A DNA stretch of 64,000 nucleotides, from assembly GCF_036014015.1 (NCBI RefSeq), contig NZ_CP107905.1, positions 8,804,001 to 8,868,000 of the forward strand. Direction: 5' to 3'. This DNA is from Streptomyces sp. NBC_00457 (GTDB lineage: Bacteria; Actinomycetota; Actinomycetes; Streptomycetales; Streptomycetaceae). Positions 45,336-54,561 of this stretch are shown piece by piece. The position numbers and the translations under genes were made by a program. How positions within the stretch are numbered: the stretch's first letter is position 1; each line of letters opens with the position of its first letter. The notes under the pieces are model-generated. The model searched no databases and had not been told where the DNA came from. It worked only from the letters and a program-made list of their open reading frames with translations.

Positions 45336-46621
45336 GCGCGGCACCCGTCCTGTACAGCACGGACAACATCGAGGACTGGTCGCTCGACCCGATCGAGCAG
45401 GCCATCGCCGACATCGCCGCCGGCCGCCCGGTCGTGGTCGTCGACGACGAGGACCGGGAGAACGAGGGCGACCTCGTCATCGCCGCCGAGATGGCGACCC
45501 CCGAGATCGTCGCCTTCATGATGAGCGAGTGCCGTGGCCTGATCTGCGCCCCCATGGAGGGCGGTGAGCTGGACCGGCTGCGGCTGCCGCAGATGGTCGA
45601 CGACAACACCGAGTCCATGAAGACCGCGTTCACCGTCTCGGTGGACGCCTCCGCCGCGCACGGCGTGACCACCGGCATCTCCGCCGCCGACCGCGCCACC
45701 ACCCTGCAACTCCTCGCGAGCGGCGAGGCCCAGGCCGACGACCTCGTCCGCCCCGGCCACATCTTCCCGCTGCGCGCCCGGCCCGGCGGCGTGCTGGTCC
45801 GCAATGGCCACACCGAGGCCGCCGTCGACCTCGCCCGCCTCGCGGGCCTGCGCCCGGCCGGTGCGATCGTCGAGATCGCGGGAGAGGACGGCCGTATGCT
45901 CCGCCTCCCCGAACTGATCCCGTTCGCCCGCAAGCACGGCCTGACGATCATCTCCATCGAGGACCTGATCGCCTACCGCCGCTCCTCGGAGCCCACCGTC
46001 CGCCGCGAGGCCGAGACCCAGCTCCCCACCGCCTTCGGCGACTTCACGGCGTACGGCTACCGCTCCACCGTCGACGGCGTCGAGCACGTCGCCCTGGTGC
46101 ACGGCGACATCGGCGACGGCGAGGACGTCCTCGTCCGCGTCCACTCCGAATGCCTCACCGGCGACATCTTCCACTCCCTGCGCTGCGACTGCGGCCCCCA
46201 GCTGGGCGCCTCCCTGGAGCGCATCCAGGCCGAGGGCAGGGGAGTGGTGGTCTATCTGCGCGGCCACGAGGGCCGCGGCATCGGGCTGCTGTCCAAACTC
46301 CGGGCGTACGAGCTTCAGGAGCGGGGCCGCGACACCCTCGACGCCAACCTGGAACTCGGTCTGCCCGCCGACGCCCGGGACTACGGCGCCGGCGCCCAGA
46401 TCCTCGAGGACCTCGGCGTCCGCAGCGTGCGCCTGATGACCAACAACCCCGACAAGACCGACGCGCTCGTCCGGCACGGCCTCAAGGTCAACGGCCGCGA
46501 GCCGATGCCCGTACAGGCGGGCGAGCACAACCTCCGCTACCTGCGCACCAAGCGGGACCGGATGGGGCACGACCTGCCCTGGCTGGACACGCCCGCCGTG
46601 TCCACCTGCGGCAACCAGTAA
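45332..46621 (+). CDS. ribBA: bifunctional DHBP synthase / GTP cyclohydrolase II
   Basis: A 429-residue fusion enzyme. The N-terminal DHBP synthase (to about 215) has [20 protein letters not shown] with metal-binding Glu, [29 protein letters not shown], and [20 protein letters not shown] then HTEAAVD. The C-terminal GTP cyclohydrolase II has [20 protein letters not shown] then DCGPQL with the zinc Cys residues, [20 protein letters not shown] and LMTNNPDK. Together they make both precursors of riboflavin. ATG 45332 overlaps the ribM stop. All catalytic motifs look intact. Confidence 0.97.
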   Translation: MSAAPVLYSTDNIEDWSLDPIEQAIADIAAGRPVVVVDDEDRENEGDLVIAAEMATPEIVAFMMSECRGLICAPMEGGELDRLRLPQMVDDNTESMKTAFTVSVDASAAHGVTTGISAADRATTLQLLASGEAQADDLVRPGHIFPLRARPGGVLVRNGHTEAAVDLARLAGLRPAGAIVEIAGEDGRMLRLPELIPFARKHGLTIISIEDLIAYRRSSEPTVRREAETQLPTAFGDFTAYGYRSTVDGVEHVALVHGDIGDGEDVLVRVHSECLTGDIFHSLRCDCGPQLGASLERIQAEGRGVVVYLRGHEGRGIGLLSKLRAYELQERGRDTLDANLELGLPADARDYGAGAQILEDLGVRSVRLMTNNPDKTDALVRHGLKVNGREPMPVQAGEHNLRYLRTKRDRMGHDLPWLDTPAVSTCGNQ

Positions 46622-46641
46622 GAACAGAACCGAGGAGAGAC

Positions 46642-47127
46642 GTGAGCGGCAAGGGTGCACCGGAACTGTCCGTACGAGGCGTCGGGGACCTGCGGGTCGC
46701 CGTCATCGCGGCACAGTGGCACGAGAAGGTGATGGACGGCCTGGTGGACGGCGCCCTGCGCGCCCTGCACGACCTCGGCATCGACGAGCCGACCCTCCTC
46801 AGGGTCCCCGGCAGCTGGGAACTCCCGGTCGTCGCCAAGGTCCTCGCGGGCCGCGGCTACGACGCGATCGTCGCCCTCGGTGTCGTCATCCGCGGCGGCA
46901 CCCCCCACTTCGAGTACGTCTGCCAGGGCGTCACCCAGGGCCTCACCCAGGTCTCCGTCGACACCGGCGTCCCCATCGGCTTCGGCGTGCTGACCTGCGA
47001 CACCGACGAACAGGCCCTCGACCGGGCAGGGCTGCCCGGCTCCAACGAGGACAAGGGACACGAGGCGGTGACGGCAGCGGTGGCGACGGCGGCGACCCTC
47101 CGCTCAGTATCCGAGCCGTGGCGTTAG
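46642..47127 (+). CDS. ribH: 6,7-dimethyl-8-ribityllumazine synthase
   Basis: A 161-residue lumazine synthase. It has [20 protein letters not shown] with the aromatic stacking residue, [36 protein letters not shown], the [20 protein letters not shown] loop and the conserved NEDKGHEAV near the end with its phosphate-binding Lys and catalytic His nearby. GAGGAG precedes the GTG at 46642. Last gene of the riboflavin unit; a GC-rich inverted repeat starts at its stop codon. Confidence 0.97.
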   Translation: MSGKGAPELSVRGVGDLRVAVIAAQWHEKVMDGLVDGALRALHDLGIDEPTLLRVPGSWELPVVAKVLAGRGYDAIVALGVVIRGGTPHFEYVCQGVTQGLTQVSVDTGVPIGFGVLTCDTDEQALDRAGLPGSNEDKGHEAVTAAVATAATLRSVSEPWR

Positions 47128-47144
47128 GTCGGTCGACCCAACGC
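47121..47144. promoter_or_regulatory. inverted repeat at ribH end / hisE promoter
   Basis: GCGTTAGGTCG at 47121-47131 pairs with CGACCCAACGC at 47134-47144 with one mismatch. It includes the ribH stop and is followed by TAAAGT (47146-47151), a good -10 sequence that would place the hisE transcript start within a few bases of its ATG (47162). It may be both the ribH terminator and a hisE operator. Confidence 0.4.
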
Positions 47145-47161
47145 GTAAAGTGGGCGCCACC

Positions 47162-47434
47162 ATGTCCAAGAAGACGTTCGAGGAGCTCTTCACCGAGCTC
47201 CAGCAGAAGGCCGCCACCGGCGACCCCGCCACTTCCCGCACCGCGGAACTGGTCGGGAAGGGCGTCCATGCCATCGGCAAGAAGGTCGTCGAAGAGGCCG
47301 CCGAGGTCTGGATGGCCGCCGAGTACGAGGGCAAGGAGGCGGCCGCCGAGGAGATCTCGCAGCTGCTCTACCACGTTCAGGTGATGATGGTCGCCCGCGG
47401 CATCTCCCTGGACGACGTCTACGCCCACCTGTGA
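47162..47434 (+). CDS. hisE: phosphoribosyl-ATP diphosphatase
   Basis: A 90-residue all-helical MazG-like enzyme for the second step of histidine biosynthesis. [20 protein letters not shown] is the first helix pair, [20 protein letters not shown] carries the E-x-x-E metal motif, and [20 protein letters not shown] the second acidic motif. The standard length is 90-110. The ATG at 47162 is very close to a TAAAGT -10-like sequence, so the transcript is probably leaderless or nearly so. hisG follows 45 bp downstream. Confidence 0.95.
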   Translation: MSKKTFEELFTELQQKAATGDPATSRTAELVGKGVHAIGKKVVEEAAEVWMAAEYEGKEAAAEEISQLLYHVQVMMVARGISLDDVYAHL

Positions 47435-47479
47435 ATCCCCGTCCCCCGCACCACCCTTCGAGCAAAGGAAGCCGACCTC

Positions 47480-48328
47480 ATGCTGCGCATCGCCGTCCCC
47501 AACAAGGGTTCACTGTCCGGCCCTGCGGCGGAGATGCTGCATGAGGCCGGCTACCAGCAGCGCCGCGAGTCCAAGGAACTGCGGATCGTCGACCCGCACA
47601 ACGAGGTCGAGTTCTTCTACCTCCGCCCCCGCGACATCGCGATCTACGTCTCCTCCGGCCGCCTCGACATCGGCATCACCGGACGCGACCTGCTCATCGA
47701 CTCCGGCGCCAACGCCGAGGAGATCCTCCCGCTCGGCTTCGCCCGCTCCACGTTCCGCTACGCCACCAAGCCGGGCACGGCCAAGGGCGTCGAGGACCTG
47801 GACGGCATGACGGTCGCCACGTCCTACGAGGGCATCGTCGCGGGGCACCTCGCCGACCACGGCATCGATGCCGCCGTCGTCCACCTCGACGGCGCCGTCG
47901 AGACCGCCATCGAACTCGGTGTCGCCGAAGTCATCGCGGACGTCGTCGAGACCGGCACCTCCCTGCGCAACGCTGGCCTCGAGGTCATCGGCGAGCCCAT
48001 TATGAAGTCCGAGGCCGTCGTGATCCGCCGCACCGGCGAGAACGGCGAGGAGCCCAAGGTGCAGCAGTTCCTGCGCCGCCTCCAGGGCGTCCTGGTCGCC
48101 CGGACGTACGTGATGATGGACTACGACTGCCGCGTCGAGCAGCTGGAGAAGGCCGTCGCGCTCACGCCCGGTCTGGAGTCGCCGACCGTCTCCCCGCTGC
48201 ACAACGAGGGCTGGGTCGCCGTCCGTGCGATGGTTCCCGCCAAGGAAGCCCAGCGGATCATGGACGACCTGTACGACATCGGCGCCCGGGCCATCCTGAC
48301 CACGGCCATCCACGCCTGCCGTCTCTGA
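47480..48328 (+). CDS. hisG: ATP phosphoribosyltransferase, long form
   Basis: A 282-residue enzyme that catalyses the first step of histidine biosynthesis. It has LRIAVPNKGSLSGPAAEMLH, VEFFYLRPRDIAIYVSSGRL, DIGITGRDLLIDSGANAEEI, the PRPP site EVIADVVETGTSLRNAGLEV and a C-terminal ACT-like regulatory domain from about 210 (ESPTVSPLHNEGWVAVRAMV), which binds histidine for feedback inhibition. The presence of that domain marks the long form, independent of HisZ. Co-transcribed with hisE. Confidence 0.97.
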   Translation: MLRIAVPNKGSLSGPAAEMLHEAGYQQRRESKELRIVDPHNEVEFFYLRPRDIAIYVSSGRLDIGITGRDLLIDSGANAEEILPLGFARSTFRYATKPGTAKGVEDLDGMTVATSYEGIVAGHLADHGIDAAVVHLDGAVETAIELGVAEVIADVVETGTSLRNAGLEVIGEPIMKSEAVVIRRTGENGEEPKVQQFLRRLQGVLVARTYVMMDYDCRVEQLEKAVALTPGLESPTVSPLHNEGWVAVRAMVPAKEAQRIMDDLYDIGARAILTTAIHACRL

Positions 48329-48342
48329 GAGGCGTGGAGAAC

Positions 48343-48786
48343 ATGTCCGACCTGCCCGCCCTCCCCGTCACCTTCCGGCCGACCCGCACCCGGGCCGTCC
48401 TGCTCACCGCCGCTGCCGCGATCTTCGTCGTCATCACGACCGTCGCGCTGCTGCTGGAGCAGCTCAGCCCGGGCGAGCGCCTCAGCTTCATCTTCACGGC
48501 GGCCCTGCTCTGCGGCGTCCTCCTGATGCTCGCCCGGCCGAAAGTGGTCGCTGCCGAGACCGGGGTGACCGTCGTGAACATCGCCGGCCGACGCCATCTG
48601 GAATGGGCCGAAATCCTTCAGGTGAACCTGCGTCCGGGCGACCCCTGGGTGTTCCTCGACCTCAGCGACGGCACCAGCCTGCCCGCGCTCGGCATCCAGC
48701 CGGGCATCGCCAAGCAGCGCGCCATCGCCGACGCCAGGACCCTGCGGGCGCTCGCCGAAGCACATTCGACGAGGGATCTGACGTAG
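48343..48786 (+). CDS. small membrane protein with PH-like domain
   Basis: A 147-residue protein with two adjacent TM helices (TRAVLLTAAAAIFVVITTVA and LSFIFTAALLCGVLLMLARP) followed by a bacterial PH-like region: VVAAETGVTVVNIAGRRHLE, WAEILQVNLRPGDPWVFLDL and a final helix AIADARTLRALAEAHSTR. In Streptomyces this gene often follows hisG. Role unknown. ATG 48343 has GGAG upstream; a GTG at 48334 is also in frame. It is 14 bp after hisG, so it belongs to the his unit. Confidence 0.78.
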   Translation: MSDLPALPVTFRPTRTRAVLLTAAAAIFVVITTVALLLEQLSPGERLSFIFTAALLCGVLLMLARPKVVAAETGVTVVNIAGRRHLEWAEILQVNLRPGDPWVFLDLSDGTSLPALGIQPGIAKQRAIADARTLRALAEAHSTRDLT

Positions 48787-48960
48787 AACGCCATGTCTTG
48801 ATTAATCTGTTGGCGGAGGCGTGCTCGTTGCGCCTCCGTCTCTGATGTTCCACCCGGTCTTCAGAGGCCCCCTGCTACCCGAGGAGTGACTCCTTCCAGC
48901 GATGGACGGATCGTCCTGTAGTACCTGCGCCGCCCCCTCCCGACATATCGAGGCGGCGGC

Positions 48961-50289
48961 ATGACCACCCCCTTGCTGCTGCTCGCAGCCGCATTCCTGC
49001 TGATTCTCGCCAATGGCTTCTTCGTGGCGGCCGAGTTCGGCCTGGTGACGGTCGAGCGCGCGGACGCCGAGAAGGCCGCCGCCGAGGGCGACAAACGCGC
49101 CCGTACGGTGGTCGAGTCGCTGAAGGAGCTGTCCTTCCAGCTCTCCGGCACCCAGCTCGGCATCACCATCACCTCCCTCGTCGTCGGCATGCTCGCCGAA
49201 CCGGCGCTCGCCCAGCTCCTTGACGGCCCGCTCACGGCGATCGGCATCCCCGACGGTGCGGTGCCCGGCGTCGCCGTGGTCGTCGGCATGCTGCTGGCCT
49301 CGGCCGTGCAGATGGTGATCGGCGAACTCGTGCCCAAGAACTGGGCGGTCTCCCGCCCGATGCAGGTCGCGCGTTTCGTCGCCGGCCCGCAGCACGCCTT
49401 CGCGCGGCTGTTCCGCCCGGTGATCGCCGGGCTGAACGCGGTCGCCAACCGGCTCGTCCGCACCCTGGGCATCGAGCCCACCGAGGAGCTGGCCTCCGCC
49501 CGCACCCCCGGCGAACTCGTCTCCCTGGCCCGGCACTCCGCACGCGCCGGCGCCCTGGAACAGGACACCGCGGACCTGTTCGTACGGACCCTGTCGCTGG
49601 CCGAGCTGACCGCACAGCACGTCATGACCCCGCGCGTGAAGGTCAGCGCGCTGCAGTCGTCGGCGACCGCCGAGGACGTCGTCAATCTCACCCGCGCCAC
49701 CGGTCTGTCCCGCTTCCCGGTCTACCGGGAGCGGATCGACGAGATCGTCGGCATGGTCCACCTCAAGGACGCCCTGGCGGTCCCCTCGCGCGAACGGCTG
49801 CGCACCCCCGTCACCCGGATCGCCCAGACGCCCCTGCTGGTCCCCGAGACCCTGCCGGTGCAGCCCCTGCTCGCCCGGCTGCGCAGCGAGCAGCCCATCG
49901 CCGTCGTCGTCGACGAGTACGGCGGCACGGCCGGGGTCGTCACCCTGGAGGACATCGTCGAGGAGATCGTCGGCGAGGTCCGTGACGAGCACGACGGTCA
50001 GGACGTGCCCGAACTCGCCCCCGCCCCGCCGGAGGACGGCAGGGCCGCGTGGGACGTCGACGGCAGCTGCCGGGTCGACATCCTCCAGCGCATTGGCCTC
50101 GACGTGCCCGAAGGACCGTACGAGACGGTCGCGGGCCTGGTCGCCGACCTGCTCGGCCGGATCCCGGCCGTCGGCGACAAGGCCGAGCTGCCGGGCTGGC
50201 GGCTGGCGGTGCGCCAGGTCGGCCACTACCGCGCCGAGCGGGTACGGCTGGTCAGGACGGCCCTCGTCGCCGCGGAGGCCGTCCGATGA
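48961..50289 (+). CDS. CNNM/CorC-type hemolysin-family membrane protein, full length
   Basis: A 442-residue protein: an N-terminal CNNM (DUF21) membrane domain (AAFLLILANGFFVAAEFGLV then TVERADAEKAAAEGDK, with three or four helices), two CBS domains (RTLSLAELTAQHVMTPRVKV and the TPLLVPETLPVQPLLARLRS region, ending VVVDEYGGTAGVVTLEDIVE) and a C-terminal CorC_HlyC domain (AWDVDGSCRVDILQRIGLDV). The family is linked to magnesium/cobalt handling; the CBS pair binds adenosine nucleotides. A 4-bp overlap (ATGA) with the next gene shows that the two are one operon. Confidence 0.93.
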   Translation: MTTPLLLLAAAFLLILANGFFVAAEFGLVTVERADAEKAAAEGDKRARTVVESLKELSFQLSGTQLGITITSLVVGMLAEPALAQLLDGPLTAIGIPDGAVPGVAVVVGMLLASAVQMVIGELVPKNWAVSRPMQVARFVAGPQHAFARLFRPVIAGLNAVANRLVRTLGIEPTEELASARTPGELVSLARHSARAGALEQDTADLFVRTLSLAELTAQHVMTPRVKVSALQSSATAEDVVNLTRATGLSRFPVYRERIDEIVGMVHLKDALAVPSRERLRTPVTRIAQTPLLVPETLPVQPLLARLRSEQPIAVVVDEYGGTAGVVTLEDIVEEIVGEVRDEHDGQDVPELAPAPPEDGRAAWDVDGSCRVDILQRIGLDVPEGPYETVAGLVADLLGRIPAVGDKAELPGWRLAVRQVGHYRAERVRLVRTALVAAEAVR

Positions 50290-51371
50290 GCGTGCTCCAA
50301 CTTCTGTTCGCCGCACTGCTCGTGCTCACCAACGGCTTCTTCGTCGGCGCCGAGTTCGCCCTCGTCTCCGTACGCCGCAGCCAGATCGAACCGCTCGGCA
50401 CCGCCCGGGCCCGGCAGGTGCTGTACGGCCTGGAGCGGCTGCCGCAGATGATGGCCGCCGCCCAGTTCGGCATCACCGTCTGCTCCCTGACGCTGGGCGC
50501 GGTGGCCGAGCCGACGGTCGCGCACATCCTGGAACCGGTCTTCGAGTGGATCCATCTCCCGCACGCGATGATCCACCCGCTCACCTATGTCATCGCCCTC
50601 GCGGCGGTCGTCTTCTTCCACCTCGTCGTCGGCGAGATGCTCCCGAAGAACCTCGCGATGGCGGCCCCGGAGAAGGTCGCGCTGTGGCTCAGCCCGGGTC
50701 TTGTCGCCTTCGCCCGCCTCTGCAAGCCGATCACCGTCGCCCTCGGCTTCTGCGCCCAGGGCATCTTGCGGCTCTTCCGCGTCGAGCCGAAGGACGAGGT
50801 CGAGGCGGTCTTCACCAGCGAGCAGCTCAACCGGCTGGTGGAGGACTCCGGCCAGGCGGGGCTGCTCGGCCCCGAGGAGCAGGAGCGGCTGGAGGACGCG
50901 CTGGAACTGGGCTCCCGCCAGGTCACCGACGTCCTCCTCGGCCGTGAGTCGCTGGTGACGGTCAGTCCCTCGGTCACGCCGGGCCAGATCATCGCGCTCA
51001 CCGCCCGCACCGGGTACTCGCGCTTCCCGGTCGTCGCCGACAACGGTGCCTTCATGGGGTACCTGCACGTCAAGGACGTACTCGATCTGGAGGAGTCCGA
51101 GCGGGCGGTGCCGCAGCGGATCTGGCGGCCGATGACGACCCTGCGGTCGGAACTGCCGCTGGACGACGCGCTCACCGTGATGCGGCGTGCCGCGACCCAC
51201 CTCGCGCAGGTGGCCGACGGGGCCGGGAAGGTGCTGGGGCTTGTGGCGCTGGAGGACGTACTGGAGCTGCTGGTGGGCGAGGTGCGGGATCCCGCACATC
51301 GCGCGGTGACCGCCGTGCAGAAGGTTTCGGAGCCGCGGTCGGGGGCGCCGGAGGAGGTGCTGGCCAGCTAG
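50286..51371 (+). CDS. CNNM-type membrane protein lacking CorC_HlyC domain
   Basis: A 361-residue paralogue of the previous protein. CNNM membrane domain: FAALLVLTNGFFVGAEFALV then SVRRSQIEPLGTARAR, LPQMMAAAQFGITVCSLTLG and VVFFHLVVGEMLPKNLAM. The CBS pair follows (SRQVTDVLLGRESLVTVSPS, GYSRFPVVADNGAFMGYLHV, then VLGLVALEDVLELLVGEVRD). It ends 25 residues after the second CBS domain, so the C-terminal domain found in the upstream partner is absent. The two probably form a heteromer at the membrane. Confidence 0.92.
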   Translation: MSVLQLLFAALLVLTNGFFVGAEFALVSVRRSQIEPLGTARARQVLYGLERLPQMMAAAQFGITVCSLTLGAVAEPTVAHILEPVFEWIHLPHAMIHPLTYVIALAAVVFFHLVVGEMLPKNLAMAAPEKVALWLSPGLVAFARLCKPITVALGFCAQGILRLFRVEPKDEVEAVFTSEQLNRLVEDSGQAGLLGPEEQERLEDALELGSRQVTDVLLGRESLVTVSPSVTPGQIIALTARTGYSRFPVVADNGAFMGYLHVKDVLDLEESERAVPQRIWRPMTTLRSELPLDDALTVMRRAATHLAQVADGAGKVLGLVALEDVLELLVGEVRDPAHRAVTAVQKVSEPRSGAPEEVLAS

Positions 51372-51388
51372 CAGAGCCCGCCGCCGCT

Positions 51389-51427
51389 GCGGGCAGTCGT
51401 GCGGCCCCAGGCGGCACGACTGCCCGC
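51389..51427. terminator. bidirectional terminator
   Basis: GCGGGCAGTCGTGC (51389-51402) pairs perfectly with GCACGACTGCCCGC (51414-51427), a 14-bp stem with an 11-base loop, between the convergent CNNM and AAA+ genes. Outer bases (GCCGCTG/CAGCGGC) can extend the stem with a small bulge. No long T-run, as usual in Streptomyces. Confidence 0.92.
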
Positions 51428-51440
51428 AGGCTCAGCGGCG

Positions 51441-53303
51441 CTACATCGCTGACGGGTCCTGCGGGCCCCTCCCCGACAGCACCTCCCCGTACGCCTGCAT
51501 CAAGTCAGGCAACCGCAACGTCGACAAGTCGTCCCTCGTCAGCGTCCCCGGATAGGCCGACAACCGTAGATCCCGGTACGCGCAGCTCTTCTCGTACAGC
51601 GTCCGCAGGAACCGTCCGTTCCCCAGCTCGTCGATCCAGCCCTGGTCGACGACATGCCCGGCGATGGACCGCAGCTCGTCCAGCGCCTCCTCGTCCCAGA
51701 CGTCCCCGTTCTCCGCGGCCAGCACTTCGCCGATGGAGGTGAGTTCGAGGGGGCGGTAGGAGGGGAAGTCGACGCGGGTGGTGAAGCGGGAGGACAGACC
51801 GGGGTTGGCGGCGAGGAGACGGTCCATGCCCTCGGGGTAGCCGGCCAGGATGACCACGAGGTGGTCGCGGTTGTCCTCGGCCCGCTTCAGCAGCACCTGC
51901 AGCGCCTCGTCGCCGTACGCGTCCCCCTTGCCGTACCCGGTGTTGGAGAGCGAGTAGGCCTCGTCGACGAAGAGGACGCCGCCGATCGCGGAGTCGATGA
52001 GCTCGTTGGCCTTCACCGCTGTCTGGCCGAGGTACTCGCCGACCAGATCGGCGCGCTGGGCCTCCACCAGGTGGTCGCCGCCGAGCAGGCCGAGGGCGTA
52101 GAAGACCCGCCCAAGGATCCGCGCCACCGTCGTCTTCCCCGTCCCCGACGGCCCGGAGAACACGAAGTGCCGCTTGGGCGGCTGGACCGGCAGTCCCTGA
52201 CCGGCCCGCAGCCGGGCCATGTTCAACTGCGCGGACAACGCCTTGACTTGGCGTTTCACCGGCTCCAGACCCACCATGCGCTCGAGCTCGGCGAGCGCCT
52301 CCTCGAGTAACGCGGGGTCGGTCGGGCCGGCCGGCAGGGGCGGCGTCGGGACGACCGACTTCTCGCGCACCGCCGGATCGATCACGGACGGCAGCGGACC
52401 GGTCGGCGGCAGGTCGGGCCCGGACAGCTTGAGGTCCCTGCCCTCCATGCCGAAGAGCGGGTCGAGGGCGTCCGGCCCGTCGGCCACGTCCTGACCACCG
52501 GACAGCGTGATCGCCGCGAGGTCGGTGGCGTCGTCGTATCCGTCGCCCTCGGCGATCGCGGCGAGCCGGGCCGAGGTGTCCATGAACGCGGGGTCGATGC
52601 GGTGCACCGCCCGGTAGAGCGGGAGGGCGGCGGCCGACCGTCCCGTCCCCTCGTGCGCCCGGGCCAGCCAGTAGCGCAGCTCCTTGCGCTGGGGCTGCTC
52701 GCTGCGGCAGCGCATCAGGGCCGCCGAGAGAAGAGGTTCGGCCTGGCCGTACATCTCGAGCCGGACCCTGGCCATACCGCCGAACAGGCCCGCCTCGATG
52801 CCGAGCATCTGGTCGTCGATCAGCGGGTCGGTGTGCCGGACGAGCTGTTCCCAGTCCTTGACCAGATAGGCCCGGCAGGCGTGCAGAAAGCGGACCTGAT
52901 GGTCGGTGTCCACCGGCGGCAGCCCCGCGAGAGCCCGGTCGAGTTCAGGGACGTGGCGGCCGTCCAGCCAGTGGGAGGCGTGCGCGAGCAGCAGATCGCG
53001 GGGGCTCTCCAGCACGGGCTGCACCCACCAGCCCAGCCAGTACCAGGAGTTGAGGGTGCGGCGGTGCCGGGCGCGCTGTTCGCCGAAGCGGTCCCGGTGC
53101 CGGAACATCCTGAGCAGCGCGGTCGTCGTGTCCACGCGCAGCGCATGCAGTCCGAGCCAGCCGTCGGCCATCCCGGGGTCCATCCGCACCGCGGCCCGGA
53201 ACTCCTCCTCCGCCTGCGGATAAGCGCCCATCGTGTAGGCATCGACGCCTCGCAGCCAGGCCAGGTCGGCCGGGGCCTCGGGGCCCTGCGTGCCGAAGTC
53301 CAT
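51441..53303 (-). CDS. EccA/CbbX-type AAA+ ATPase with N-terminal TPR-like domain
   Basis: A 620-residue cytoplasmic protein. The N-terminal half is helical with TPR-like repeats (AYTMGAYPQAEEEFRAAVRM then DPGMADGWLGLHALR). The C-terminal AAA+ domain of the CbbX/EccA group begins at ELERMVGLEPVKRQVKALSA, with Walker A FSGPSGTGKTTVARILGRVF (about 385), the DLVGEYLGQTAVK pore-like region, Walker B GGVLFVDEAYSLSNTGYGKG (about 442) and GLSSRFTTRVDFPSY with the arginine finger. EccA serves type VII (ESX) secretion by recognising substrates; no other ESX gene is in the window. ATG 53303 follows a GGGGGGA sequence. Confidence 0.88.
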   Translation of the reverse strand: MDFGTQGPEAPADLAWLRGVDAYTMGAYPQAEEEFRAAVRMDPGMADGWLGLHALRVDTTTALLRMFRHRDRFGEQRARHRRTLNSWYWLGWWVQPVLESPRDLLLAHASHWLDGRHVPELDRALAGLPPVDTDHQVRFLHACRAYLVKDWEQLVRHTDPLIDDQMLGIEAGLFGGMARVRLEMYGQAEPLLSAALMRCRSEQPQRKELRYWLARAHEGTGRSAAALPLYRAVHRIDPAFMDTSARLAAIAEGDGYDDATDLAAITLSGGQDVADGPDALDPLFGMEGRDLKLSGPDLPPTGPLPSVIDPAVREKSVVPTPPLPAGPTDPALLEEALAELERMVGLEPVKRQVKALSAQLNMARLRAGQGLPVQPPKRHFVFSGPSGTGKTTVARILGRVFYALGLLGGDHLVEAQRADLVGEYLGQTAVKANELIDSAIGGVLFVDEAYSLSNTGYGKGDAYGDEALQVLLKRAEDNRDHLVVILAGYPEGMDRLLAANPGLSSRFTTRVDFPSYRPLELTSIGEVLAAENGDVWDEEALDELRSIAGHVVDQGWIDELGNGRFLRTLYEKSCAYRDLRLSAYPGTLTRDDLSTLRLPDLMQAYGEVLSGRGPQDPSAM

Positions 53304-53739
53304 CACGTCCCCCCACAAACCGTGCCCCCGTTCGGTTCGCCGCCGGGCCCGGTGCCCGTCGGCATCCTTGGTCGAACCGCCCTACCGCGGACCGGAGTTG
53401 CAACGGTGCGCAGAGCAGCCGTCCGAAGGTCGCAACGAGGGCATCGTACCTGCGCAGGTGTCGCCCGCCCCAGGGTGCCGCATGGGCCGTTTGACGAGGT
53501 GGGAGCATATGGGGCGCACTCGGCTCGGTGACCGAGGGTGAGCGAATCATGCCGGGCAGCGCCCGAAATGGGCGAAGAGGACAGAACGAAGCCCCCGATC
53601 ACGGGGGAACAACCGGGGGCTTCGCGTCTGTGGGCGGCTCTCAAATGGCCGCACATTGAGAACGTAAGACCTGTACGGCCCCCCGGTCAAGCCGAGTTGG
53701 GGGACTCCGCGAAGTTCGAACACCCGGGTCTTCACAAGT
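53304..53739. other. gene-free interval between AAA+ and kinase genes
   Basis: Neither strand gives a protein-like frame. The left part must contain the promoter of the AAA+ gene (reading left). The terminator at 53587-53624 closes the uridine-kinase-like gene. The remaining 110 bp to its stop (53630-53739) show no feature that I recognise; a TTCGAA at 53721 resembles part of a tRNA T-loop but no cloverleaf can be built. Confidence 0.5.
53587..53624 (-). terminator. rho-independent terminator of uridine-kinase-like gene
   Basis: CGAAGCCCCCG (53587-53597) pairs perfectly with CGGGGGCTTCG (53614-53624). Read leftwards it is followed by TTCTGTCC, fitting termination of the minus-strand kinase transcript, whose stop is at 53740. 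Confidence 0.88.
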
Positions 53740-54396
53740 TCAGCACATTGCCGATGGCCCGTCACCGTGTGTGATTTCGCGGTCCGGACCAACCGTTCCA
53801 ACGGGCCCCGGACACACCTTGTATCCCTTTTCGCACTGTCGCACCAGGAGGTCGGCGAAGGGGCGCGAAGGGTCATCGGCGAAATGCCGCCGCTCCGCCT
53901 GGACCCACCCGGCCCAGAACTCCCGCTGCTCCTCCCCGTCCCGGTTCCGCCCCCGCGTCCAGGCCTCCTCGTGCGGCAACTCCATCCACAGCAGATGGGC
54001 CAGGTGCGGGCGCAGCGTCCGGCGTCCGGCGCCGACGCCCTCGACGAGGATCACGGGTGCGGGCGGCAGCAGGCGGTCCGGTCCGAAGCGGCGGGCCCGC
54101 CAGTCGTACGGGGCATAGCGCGCGGTCCTGCCCTGCGCGAGCGGCTCGATCACCTGGCCCAGCAGCCGGTCCGTCCAGTCGAACAATTCCTCATGGCTGG
54201 CGATGTCGTCGAGACGGAGCACGGGAGCGCCGCCCAGCGCGTCGGCCAACTGCCCGGCGAACGTGGACTTTCCGGAGCCGGCGTGTCCGTCGATCCCGAT
54301 CAGACGGACCGGGCCGCAGGACGGGGGGAGTCGGCGGAGCCGGAGGACGAGGTCGTGAATCGTGATTCCCGGGGGTGCGGAAGGGGGTCGATTCAT
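53740..54396 (-). CDS. uridine-kinase-like P-loop protein
   Basis: A 218-residue P-loop kinase. The Walker A motif is RLIGIDGHAGSGKSTFAGQL at about 31-50, followed by APVLRLDDIASHEELFDWTD with the conserved Asp, the APVILVEGVGAGRRTL strand and an Arg-rich lid (EAWTRGRNRDGEEQREFWAG). It is the short actinobacterial type often named uridine kinase; nucleoside specificity is not established. ATG 54396 is chosen at the beginning of similarity; the much longer frame to the right runs antisense to the C39 gene. It is divergent from that gene. Confidence 0.85.
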   Translation of the reverse strand: MNRPPSAPPGITIHDLVLRLRRLPPSCGPVRLIGIDGHAGSGKSTFAGQLADALGGAPVLRLDDIASHEELFDWTDRLLGQVIEPLAQGRTARYAPYDWRARRFGPDRLLPPAPVILVEGVGAGRRTLRPHLAHLLWMELPHEEAWTRGRNRDGEEQREFWAGWVQAERRHFADDPSRPFADLLVRQCEKGYKVCPGPVGTVGPDREITHGDGPSAMC

Positions 54397-54561
54397 TCTA
54401 GGTGCGGGGCCGCGCCGCAGGTCGTGACAGTGGTCGACACCAATGTTGGTGGGTGTGGCATGAGCGGATGTGCTGGCCCGGGCACATCGCCTCCGTCCAT
54501 AGTGGGCGCACCACCGTGCACCGGACCTGCCCCGACTCGGACACCTGGGGGATTGCCGCCC

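Noticed and set aside
53700..53760. tRNA-like T-loop (GTTCGAACAC)
   Set aside because: No matching acceptor, D or anticodon stems could be built around it.
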